DNA of 9,542 nt, taken from the NCBI GenBank assembly GCA_027459565.1, contig DAIDIA010000312.1, forward strand, positions 1 through 9,542. The letters run 5' to 3'. Below, in pieces: positions 1-5,644 of the stretch. The number at the start of each line of letters is the position of its first letter. Within the stretch, counting starts at the first letter, position 1. The translations under genes and the position numbers were made by a program. Below the pieces are notes generated by a model. It made no database searches, had not been told where the DNA came from, and saw only the letters and a list, made by a program, of their open reading frames with translations. The stretch comes from Acidimicrobiaceae bacterium (GTDB taxonomy: Bacteria > Actinomycetota > Acidimicrobiia > Acidimicrobiales > Bog-793).

Positions 1-1929
1 CTGGCCCACCGATACGTTGAATCGCGTTTCGAAACCCCTCGCGTGGGCCGGCACATCGCGCTGATCGGTGACGCGGAGCTCGACGAGGGGGCGGTCTGGG
101 AGGCACTCGTGGATCCGATGGTCTCGCAGCTGAGCGAGGTGCTCTGGATCGTTGATCTGAATCGTCAGTCGCTTGATCGCGTGGTGCCCGATATCGCCGT
201 AAAGAGACTCGAGGCGATGTTCACCGCGGCAGGTTGGCACACCATCACCGTGAAGTACGGGTCACGGCTTCGCAGGCTGTTCGATCTTGACGGCGGAGAG
301 GCTCTTGAGCGACGCATCGATGAGATGGCCAACGGCGAGTATCAGCATCTGTTGCGCACACCTGTGGGGGAGGTACGCGACCTTCTCGCCGGTACCGGTA
401 GCGAGCGTCATGACCTGCTTCGCGTGCTCGACATATTGGAAGACCGCGAGATCGTCGAGTCACTCGTTGCTCTCGGAGGTCATGACCTTGGAGATCTCAT
501 CAGGGCATTCGACGAGGCAGACAAGATCTCCGACCGTCCCACGGTGATCTTTGCCTACACGGTCAAGGCGTGGAGACTTCCAACCCAGGGACACCCGGGG
601 AATCATTCCGCAATCTTGACGACAGAGCAGTGGCGCGAACTCGGCGGATCGTTGCACGCAGATCCAGACGATCCCTGGGCGCTCTTCCCAAGCGACAGCG
701 ATGAGCACCGCGCGTGTCAGGCAGCTTCATCACGACTCACCCGGAGTGATCTCGCGACACATCCGAAGATCGAGGTTCCTTCGGACTTTCGCGAATCGCA
801 CCTTGGGCTCGAGTCGACGCAACAGGCGTTCGGCAGGTTCTTCCTCGACGTGCTCCGCGAGGCTCCGGAGGTCGCACGTCGCATCGTCACCGTCAGCGCC
901 GATGTCGCGTCGTCGACGAACCTTGGCGGGTGGATCAACCGGGTCGGAATCTGGAACCCCGAAGACCGTCCCGACTGGTTTGCAGAGAGCAAGGAGACGG
1001 TGTTGCACTGGAGAGAATCGAAAGAGGGCCAGCACGTCGAGCTCGGAATCGCCGAGGTGAATCTCGTCGGTCTTCTCTCTGAACTGGGTCTCACCTGGTC
1101 GCGTGACGCACAGCCACTCTTTCCCATTGGATCCGTCTACGATCCCTTCGTCGGGCGCGCGCTCGAGCCGTGGACATTTGGAATGTATGCAGGCGGGCAG
1201 AGCATCCTCGTCGGCACGCCGTCGGGGATCACACTCGCTCCCGAGGGTGGCGCGCACCAGTCGATCATCACGCCGTCGATCGGAATCGAACAGCCCGGAT
1301 GCATCGCGTGGGAGCCGGCGTTCTCACAGGACCTCGAATGGGTGCTGTTGTTCGCGCTCGGCCAGCTCGGGCGCCCCGGCGGCACCTCCGCGTATCTGCG
1401 TCTGAGCACACGGCCGATGGATCAGACGCTCGCGGCGATCCCCGCCGATCCCGAGGGGCGTGAGGAGCGCAGAAGCAGCGTCCTCCGAGGTGGCTATTTG
1501 GTGCGCTCCGCGACTGAGGGTCCCCCGGACCTCACCCTCGTCGGCACCGGGGTCGTGATGCGCGAACTCGTGGCCGCGGCGCAAGAGCTCGAGAGGTTGG
1601 GGATGCGCTCGGATGTGGTCTGTCTCACCTCGGCGGATCTGGTCTTTCGTGCCATGCGAGCCCGGCAGGGTCTCGCAACGGGAGATCACTCCATTCTCGC
1701 CACACTGTTTCCGTCCGATCGCGCGTGCCCGATCGTCTCGGTCATCGATGGCCATCCCCACACGCTCGCATTTCTCGCGGGAATCAATGCGACGCCGATT
1801 GCCTGTCTCGGGGTGGATGACTTCGGACAGTCGGGCGACGTCGATGACCTCTACGCGCATTTTGGAATTGACGCCGAGACCATCGTCGGAGCGGCGCTCG
1901 ATCTCATCGACGCATCGGCCACCAGCTGA
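1..1929 (+). CDS. Thiamine-diphosphate-dependent 2-oxoacid dehydrogenase E1-like protein (AceE/transketolase superfamily), 5'-partial
   Basis: The frame is open from base 1, so the gene starts upstream. The GTG at 43 is only the first start-like codon and would cut into the cofactor-binding domain. There are 642 visible residues ending at TGA 1927-1929. Visible residues 23-54 carry the TPP/Mg motif: GDAELDEG, then DLN about 30 residues later. This resembles the GDGEMDEP...CN motif of homodimeric pyruvate dehydrogenase AceE, but the third position is Ala instead of Gly. The pyrimidine-domain region has GIAEVN (Glu352, the likely cofactor-activating Glu). TLAPEGGAHQS (His419) follows, matching the AceE stretch TLNGEGLQHEDGHS. 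The C-terminal transketolase domain ends with GVDDFGQSG...LYAHFGID, close to AceE's GTDGFGRSD...LRHHFEVD. Family knowledge gives decarboxylation of a 2-oxoacid with transfer to lipoyl or another acceptor. The substrate cannot be read from the sequence, and no E2 gene is visible. It could also be an uncharacterised transketolase-like enzyme. Confidence 0.85.
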   Translation: MAHRYVESRFETPRVGRHIALIGDAELDEGAVWEALVDPMVSQLSEVLWIVDLNRQSLDRVVPDIAVKRLEAMFTAAGWHTITVKYGSRLRRLFDLDGGEALERRIDEMANGEYQHLLRTPVGEVRDLLAGTGSERHDLLRVLDILEDREIVESLVALGGHDLGDLIRAFDEADKISDRPTVIFAYTVKAWRLPTQGHPGNHSAILTTEQWRELGGSLHADPDDPWALFPSDSDEHRACQAASSRLTRSDLATHPKIEVPSDFRESHLGLESTQQAFGRFFLDVLREAPEVARRIVTVSADVASSTNLGGWINRVGIWNPEDRPDWFAESKETVLHWRESKEGQHVELGIAEVNLVGLLSELGLTWSRDAQPLFPIGSVYDPFVGRALEPWTFGMYAGGQSILVGTPSGITLAPEGGAHQSIITPSIGIEQPGCIAWEPAFSQDLEWVLLFALGQLGRPGGTSAYLRLSTRPMDQTLAAIPADPEGREERRSSVLRGGYLVRSATEGPPDLTLVGTGVVMRELVAAAQELERLGMRSDVVCLTSADLVFRAMRARQGLATGDHSILATLFPSDRACPIVSVIDGHPHTLAFLAGINATPIACLGVDDFGQSGDVDDLYAHFGIDAETIVGAALDLIDASATS

Positions 1930-2002
1930 ACAAGAGCGCACGCGTGAGCCTTGAGGCATCCGTTCCTCGCCCGGAGCTCCTGTAACCACATCGCATCGCG
2001 CT

Positions 2003-2015
2003 CCACGCGTCGTGG
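2003..2015. terminator. Small hairpin between convergent genes, possible terminator
   Basis: CCACG-CGT-CGTGG forms a perfect 5-bp stem with a 3-nt loop in the 132-bp gap between the convergent gene ends at 1929 and 2062. It has no T-run on either side, so it is at best a weak or factor-assisted terminator. No other strong hairpin was seen in this gap. Confidence 0.25.
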
Positions 2016-2061
2016 CGAGGCGGGTCGTTCTCCGACACACGGCACGCGCCTGGCGAGCGGT

Positions 2062-2883
2062 TCAGTTCGCGTCTGCGGGCAGATCCTGCCAGAGCGCGTT
2101 GGGGTCATCGGACTCCGCGATGCGCCGAACCGCCCTGTGGAGCCGGTCCTGTACGAACGAGAAGAGTCCAGAGGCAAAGCTGATCCTTCGCACGCCAAGC
2201 GCGGTGAGTTCGCTGAAGGCGAGACCACCTTGACGCGCGGTGATGTTGACGGGTCCCGGAATCGCCGCGGTGAGTCGAGCGATCCGGTCCCGATCCCCGA
2301 GCGCGATCGGATAGATGCAGTCCGCGCCGGCTTCGAGGTAGAGGAGGCCGCGACGGATCGCATCGGCGAGCTCGTACCTCTCGTCGCCGACGTGGCGGAT
2401 GACGCTGTCCACGCGGGCATTTACCACGATGTGCACTCCCGCATCGGTTGCGGCGCTTCGCACGTTTGCGAGAAATTCGGCCTGTCTCCCCGGATCGACG
2501 AGCACGCCATCTCCGTGATGGTCGGTATCCTCGAGATTGCAACCGACCACCCCGGCCTCGAGGATGCGCTCGACGAGCTCCTCCGGTTTGAGGCCATAAC
2601 CCGATTCGAGGTCCGCGGTCACCGGGCAGTCCACCGACCGCGCAATGCGAGAGACGACGTCGAAGATGACATCGGGATCGCTCGAGTCATCGTCTCTGAG
2701 ACCAAGCGTTGCCGCGATCGCCCTGCTCGAGGTTGCGATGACGGGGAATCGCGCATCGGCAACCATGCGAGCCGAGCCAACGTCCCAGACGTTCGGTAGG
2801 ACGAGTGCCGCAGGTCCATGGTGTGCCTTGAGCAACATCTGTGCCTTCGCGACGAGCGTCGACCTCGTCGGAGCGGTGTTCAT
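2062..2883 (-). CDS. Isocitrate lyase/phosphoenolpyruvate mutase superfamily protein
   Basis: This 273-residue protein has the order of motifs typical of the PEP mutase/isocitrate lyase TIM-barrel superfamily. LPNVWDVGSAR is at 29-39 and ATSSRAIAATLG at 50-61. TADLESGYG at 89-97 has Asp91 and Glu93 in the position of the Mg-binding acidic pair. NLEDTD is at 116-121, NARVDS at 155-160 and EAGAD at 184-188. The KKCGH/KRCGH loop with the catalytic Cys of true isocitrate and methylisocitrate lyases is missing: after NLED comes TDHHGDG. A real ICL or PrpB is therefore unlikely. Cleavage or rearrangement of a C-C or P-C bond in a small 2-oxo or phosphonate acid is possible, but the substrate is unknown. 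ATG 2883 is chosen because it overlaps the upstream gene's stop as ATGA. A longer frame to 2997 lies wholly inside that upstream gene. The protein is probably cytosolic, since no signal peptide or membrane segment is seen. Confidence 0.88.
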   Translation of the reverse strand: MNTAPTRSTLVAKAQMLLKAHHGPAALVLPNVWDVGSARMVADARFPVIATSSRAIAATLGLRDDDSSDPDVIFDVVSRIARSVDCPVTADLESGYGLKPEELVERILEAGVVGCNLEDTDHHGDGVLVDPGRQAEFLANVRSAATDAGVHIVVNARVDSVIRHVGDERYELADAIRRGLLYLEAGADCIYPIALGDRDRIARLTAAIPGPVNITARQGGLAFSELTALGVRRISFASGLFSFVQDRLHRAVRRIAESDDPNALWQDLPADAN

Positions 2884-3347
2884 GGCGCTGAAGATCGATT
2901 GGTGCCGCGCGCGACGTAGTCGCCGACCGGTGAGCGGAACGCGATCGCGAGTCGGTTGTAGCTGTTGATTGCGATGATGGCGAGCGTGAGCCGCCACAGC
3001 TCCTCTTCGGAGAAGATCTTCCGCACCCTGGCGTAGAGCGAGTCGGGGACCTCACTCTCGGCGATCATGGTGAGCTCTTCACACCACATGAGCGCGGCCT
3101 GCTCGCGCTCGGTGAACACCGGTGCCTCCGGCCACACCGCGACGAGATGCAGGCGGTCATCGGACTCACCCTTTGCGCGGGCCTCCTTCACGTGCATCTC
3201 GAGACAGTGTGCGCAGCCATTCAGCTGCGACGCTCTCACCTTCACAAGTTCAAGGAGCGATGTCTCGAGAGTTCCGGCTCCCGCAGCTCTCGAAAGCTCG
3301 CGCAATGGACCGGTGATCTCTGCCTGATGGTGGTAATCGAACCGCAT
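2880..3347 (-). CDS. Carboxymuconolactone decarboxylase family protein (AhpD-like)
   Basis: This 155-residue protein has the AhpD/CMD core. Glu33 lies 12 residues before Cys45, followed by CAHC (Cys45, Cys48) and His52: LNGCAHCLEMH at 42-52. In AhpD the same Glu/CXXC/XXXHis arrangement gives alkylhydroperoxidase activity with a redox-active disulfide, so a peroxidase or disulfide reductase role is likelier than decarboxylation. Length fits the single-domain family. The start at ATG 3347 follows a strong G-rich Shine-Dalgarno (GGGGGG ending about 7 nt before the ATG). The open frame back to 3425 has no family similarity and would span the predicted promoter. It is the first gene of a two-gene unit: its TGA overlaps the ATG of the PEP mutase-like gene by 4 bp, suggesting coupled translation. 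The physiological reductant and substrate are not evident. Confidence 0.9.
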   Translation of the reverse strand: MRFDYHHQAEITGPLRELSRAAGAGTLETSLLELVKVRASQLNGCAHCLEMHVKEARAKGESDDRLHLVAVWPEAPVFTEREQAALMWCEELTMIAESEVPDSLYARVRKIFSEEELWRLTLAIIAINSYNRLAIAFRSPVGDYVARGTNRSSAP

Positions 3348-3377
3348 TCCGTGACCCCCCGAATCTCCCAATCGAGG

Positions 3378-3405
3378 ATCATATGCTCGAACGCGGGGAA
3401 GCCAA
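3378..3405 (-). promoter_or_regulatory. Predicted sigma70-type promoter of the AhpD-like / PEP mutase-like operon
   Basis: Reading the minus strand, TTGGCT (3405-3400) is followed after 16 nt by TATGAT (3383-3378). This would start transcription near 3371, about 24 nt ahead of ATG 3347, leaving room for the GGGGGG ribosome binding site. TATGAT is close to consensus in an otherwise GC-rich stretch. No operator-like palindrome was seen right next to it. Confidence 0.5.
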
Positions 3406-3609
3406 AATGAGAGGGAGAGCTGCACGGCTCCGCCGAATCCCCGACGGGCCTGGCCCAGTCAACACCCGCGCCGAGCCATACCCGGATGCGTGCGGATCTG
3501 TCGCAACGTGGCTCACCGCGGTCTCGTCGGGTCGGTCCCGTGACGCGTGCCGGGCGGCGACGAGACCCGCGCGAATTGGCAACCGCCGGCCCGAAGAGCC
3601 ACTCTGGGC

Positions 3610-3624
3610 GGGACTTTCGACCCT
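3610..3624 (+). promoter_or_regulatory. DosR/DevR-like operator (hypoxia/dormancy box)
   Basis: GGGACTTTCGACCC (3610-3623) matches the mycobacterial DosR core GGGACTWWAGTCCC at 12 of 14 positions and keeps both outer half-sites. A TAGGTT -10-like hexamer at 3647-3652 would put the start near 3659, so the box is centred about 42 bp upstream. That is the usual place for an activator touching RNA polymerase. The next downstream gene is the ferritin-like protein at 3744. No response regulator or sensor kinase is in the window, so the cognate regulator is inferred. Confidence 0.55.
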
Positions 3625-3634
3625 AGCTGGCGGC

Positions 3635-3652
3635 GGGGCAGGCCCCTAGGTT
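3635..3652 (+). promoter_or_regulatory. Core promoter candidate with GC inverted repeat upstream of the ferritin-like gene
   Basis: TAGGTT (3647-3652) is an acceptable actinobacterial -10 element. Directly before it lies GGGGC-AG-GCCCC (3635-3646), a 5-bp inverted repeat inside the spacer that could be a second, degenerate regulator site or a repressor site. There is no good -35 at the expected spacing (TAGCTG at 3624-3629), which fits an activator-dependent promoter. Confidence 0.35.
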
Positions 3653-3681
3653 GAGCGGTGTCGCCCGATCTCCATCGGATC

Positions 3682-3697
3682 CGGTCGGTCGGTCGGT
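3682..3697 (+). repeat. (CGGT)x4 tandem tetranucleotide in the putative 5' leader
   Basis: Four perfect copies of CGGT lie between the predicted transcription start (about 3659) and the ATG at 3744. Such short repeats can slip. This one is outside the coding region and its role, if any, is unknown. Confidence 0.6.
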
Positions 3698-3743
3698 TGG
3701 GCGAAATTGCGGGCGTGTCTCGGACCCGAGAAAGGGGATCACC

Positions 3744-4214
3744 ATGGCGGAGAATTTGATCGGGGCGAGCGTGTGGGAGAGCGCGATGTACGAGCACCTG
3801 AACTCGCATGCCGACAGCGAGCAAAGGATTCTCGAGGAGTACCAGAGTGCGGCGGCAGATTCTGGCTCTGCGGCCTTCTCGTACCTCGTCGGGTTGATCG
3901 TCGAGGACGAGATGCGACATCACCGCTGGTTCGCGGATCTGGCGTCGTCGATCCGTACCGATGCGGAATTCCGACCGGAGGCACCCGCGGTCCCGCGCCT
4001 TACGCGTTGGGGTGAGCACCCTCATCAGGTTGCCCAGCTCACGGAGAAGCTCCTCGAGCAGGAGCGGGCCGACTCTCATCAACTCAAGGTGCTCGAAAAG
4101 GAGCTGAAGGAGCAGAAAGACACCACGCTCTGGCATCTGCTGGTGAAATTGATGGAAATGGACACGGACAAACACATCGAGATCCTCAACTTCGTCAAGC
4201 ATCACGCACGATGA
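3744..4214 (+). CDS. Ferritin-like (four-helix, diiron candidate) small protein
   Basis: This 156-residue, highly charged, mostly helical protein starts at ATG 3744, seven nt after an AAAGGGG ribosome binding site (3731-3737). An in-frame start at 3651 would add 31 residues with no family character and would overlap the -10 element. Helix A has acidic residues (Glu26, Glu31/32). Helix B has EDEMRHHRWF with Glu56-X-X-His59 plus His60. Helix C has EQERADSHQ (Glu107), and helix D has MEMDTDKHIEIL (Asp140, His144). Acidic residues plus E-X-X-H and a late His fit the ferritin/rubrerythrin-like superfamily. There is no rubredoxin CXXC domain and no membrane segment. Iron binding, O2 or peroxide handling, or a structural stress role are possible; which of these cannot be told. 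It appears monocistronic, under a DosR-like box, and divergent from an AhpD-like peroxidase operon. Confidence 0.75.
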   Translation: MAENLIGASVWESAMYEHLNSHADSEQRILEEYQSAAADSGSAAFSYLVGLIVEDEMRHHRWFADLASSIRTDAEFRPEAPAVPRLTRWGEHPHQVAQLTEKLLEQERADSHQLKVLEKELKEQKDTTLWHLLVKLMEMDTDKHIEILNFVKHHAR

Positions 4215-4283
4215 AGTCGGATTGATCGCGTCGCGGTTCTCTAACGTCTCATGCACCGTCGTATCTGCGTGGATCGAAATCCC

Positions 4284-4301
4284 ACCGACAGGGTGTCGGG
4301 T
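4284..4301 (+). terminator. GC hairpin downstream of the ferritin-like gene, possible terminator
   Basis: CCGACA-GGG-TGTCGG (4285-4299) is a perfect 6-bp stem with a 3-nt loop, extendable by A4284-T4301 around a bulged G. It lies about 70 nt after the stop codon. No T-run follows, so termination is a guess. Confidence 0.35.
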
Positions 4302-4302
4302 C

Positions 4303-4321
4303 GATCCGCTCAGATCGGATC
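4303..4321. repeat. Second inverted repeat GATCCG-N7-CGGATC
   Basis: A perfect 6-bp stem with a 7-nt loop starts two bases after the preceding hairpin. Shortly downstream (4328-4331) there is a short TTTT. The pair may act together as a transcription end for the ferritin-like gene, or this could be a protein-binding palindrome. Confidence 0.3.
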
Positions 4322-4592
4322 CGCGGACTTTTCGACCTGTCGCTTCGTGGCGTCGATCAGGTGGGAAAGCATCGCAGTGATCTGTGCGCGCACGGCGAGC
4401 GACTGGAGAGACCCGTTCGATGTCTGGCGCAACCCGTGCTGAGGAGTCGGTATCGGCGTTATTGATGCTGATTCCGCCACATTGGTGCCACCCGTGGGAT
4501 CAGCTGCCACCTGGTTGGCGTGTCTTCCCAATGAATGGGTTGGATGAGTCGTCCCAGCTTCAATCCCGAGAACGAACGAGTGTTCGCGTGGT
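4322..4592. other. Gene-free stretch beyond the integrase relic
   Basis: No recognisable gene. A minus-strand frame is open from 4621 to 4310, and its last 40 or so codons look protein-like (SLQSLAVRAQITAMLSHLID). I can assign no family, start or ribosome binding site, and it overlaps the 3' end of the integrase relic. Parts around 4440-4570 are less GC-rich than the neighbouring genes, consistent with decayed or foreign DNA. Confidence 0.4.
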
Positions 4593-5340
4593 TCAGTCGG
4601 TGCGCGCCTCGCTGTCAACAATCACCGCGACGTATTTGACGGCCCGACGGCCTTCATCGTTGATGGCGTCGGTGTAGAGGCGCGCCATGTGCGCCGTCGA
4701 CCATCCCCATCGGACCTGCTTCTGGAGTTCGGAGATGACTGGACCGAGAATGCCCGATCAATATCTCACCAGCGCATCGCAGACACCTCGCCTCGTCGGA
4801 TACCCGTTTCGACGATGAACCCGAGGAGACATCCTGTGCGGCTGTCGCCTTCACGAGAGAGCCAAACAGATCATGCGCACCTCGTCGGCGCTCGGTGATC
4901 TGACTTAGCGAAGATTGCTTAATCGCCAGTCGGGAAATTTCGATTCTGAATTCGGGTCTGGCGAAGTGTTTCCACTCCAGCGTCGAGCAGGGCGGCACGC
5001 GCGGGCAAGGATTGCGCGATTCTGTCTCACGCTCGCGCGAGAGACCCAGACCCTTCAGACTCTGGATATACGTCTCGACTTCGTAGGGGCCGAGATCGAC
5101 AATGTGCTGTCTGCCGACCCCCCGTGCAATGTGGACTTTGATGAAGCTCTCGTTGCGTCGGGTCATTGAGGGCGAGAGGTCAACCCAGCCGATTAGCTGC
5201 CAGGCGTCAATCGCACCATTGAGGGTGGGGTTGTTCCCCTCCGTCTGACCGGACGCGAGGGCAAGTCGGGCCGCGTGTATCGGTGCGTCACGCTCGACGT
5301 GACCTCGCGTTCAACTCGGCACTTCGTCCCGCGAAATTCC
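4593..5340 (-). pseudogene. Decayed tyrosine recombinase (phage-type integrase)
   Basis: Integrase segments appear in order on the minus strand, but in different frames. The frame open 5310-5035 gives PTLNGAIDAW, LSPSMTRRNESFIKVHIARG, and LGPYEVETYIQSLKGLGLSR, a typical SAM-like core-binding domain. At 5036 the match moves one base to ASVRQNRAILARACRPARRW, runs to a TAA (4907-4905), then gives VRSPSADEVRMICLALS before a TGA (4853-4851). At 4858 it shifts again to GFIVETGIRRGEVSAMRW, the box with the first catalytic Arg. This ends in TGA (4768-4766) where the family normally has a residue before DID. From 4739 it returns to the second frame: ISELQKQVRWGWST...MARLYTDA, with the presumed nucleophilic Tyr codon at 4676-4674, ending at TGA 4595-4593. 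The stretch between DIDR and ISEL, normally holding the H-X-X-R box, is deleted. A further scrap, FRGTK (5336-5321), suggests the original N-terminus; the 5' end is uncertain. It cannot make an active enzyme. Confidence 0.8.
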
Positions 5341-5644
5341 CATTGTCACGAGAAACGCTGGCCCGCGCCGCATCATCGATCGGGACCGACGTTGGCCAAC
5401 CCTCTCGATGATGGACCCTCGGGAGACCTCGCGCCGCAGTGCTGCTTCGAAGCGCCAAAACGACGACCTCCTGTTGGACCCATCTTGAGCATCTCGTCGA
5501 TCGCGGTTCCTCCCGCTCGTGTGCGCCTGACCTCAACGAGAAACAGTTGGAACGGGTCGGCACGTTTGGCCCTGTCGATTCTCGGTGGTTCCAATCTGGT
5601 GACCCAGCTTTGACGCAAGTCCCGCAGGATCGGAGATGTACGGG
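5341..5644. other. Gene-free stretch, possibly more relic DNA
   Basis: About 300 bp between the end of the disulfide oxidoreductase gene and the recognisable integrase remnant. Open minus-strand frames exist (for example 5618-5373) but none shows a family motif, and their best-looking pieces lie in different frames. It may contain the eroded start of the integrase: a GSIIERVG-like scrap lies just before the FRGTK scrap. No tRNA gene or attachment-site repeat was seen. Confidence 0.4.

Noticed and set aside
1324..2040. 238-codon minus-strand open frame
   Set aside because: Antisense shadow of the AceE-like gene, with Arg-rich translation and no motifs.
1951..2799. 282-codon plus-strand open frame
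   Set aside because: Lies antisense to the PEP mutase-like gene; its translation is Arg/Asp-rich and without family character, while the minus strand has clear motifs.
2884..2997. Longer N-terminus for the PEP mutase-like protein
   Set aside because: The extra 38 residues are Arg-rich, overlap the AhpD-like gene out of frame, and the ATGA overlap explains the shorter start better.
3383..3649. 88-codon plus-strand frame in the divergent intergenic region
   Set aside because: Pro/Arg/Gly-rich translation with no motif, across the predicted promoter; typical random open frame of GC-rich DNA.
3651..3743. Upstream start for the ferritin-like protein
   Set aside because: Overlaps the -10 element, lacks a ribosome binding site, and the added residues are low-complexity; ATG 3744 has AAAGGGG at good spacing.
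3513..4256. 247-codon minus-strand open frame
   Set aside because: Antisense to the ferritin-like gene and across its promoter; no family resemblance.
4654..5166. 170-codon minus-strand frame as an intact gene
   Set aside because: Only its first part resembles an integrase; the matching sequence then moves to other frames, so the frame is a fragment of the pseudogene.
4915..5169. 84-codon plus-strand frame
   Set aside because: Antisense to the integrase core-binding segment; no family signal or good ribosome binding site.
4215..5644. tRNA gene or att direct repeat next to the integrase relic
   Set aside because: Read both strands for a TpsiC-like GTTCRANNC with a matching acceptor stem and for flanking duplicated sequence; found nothing convincing by eye.
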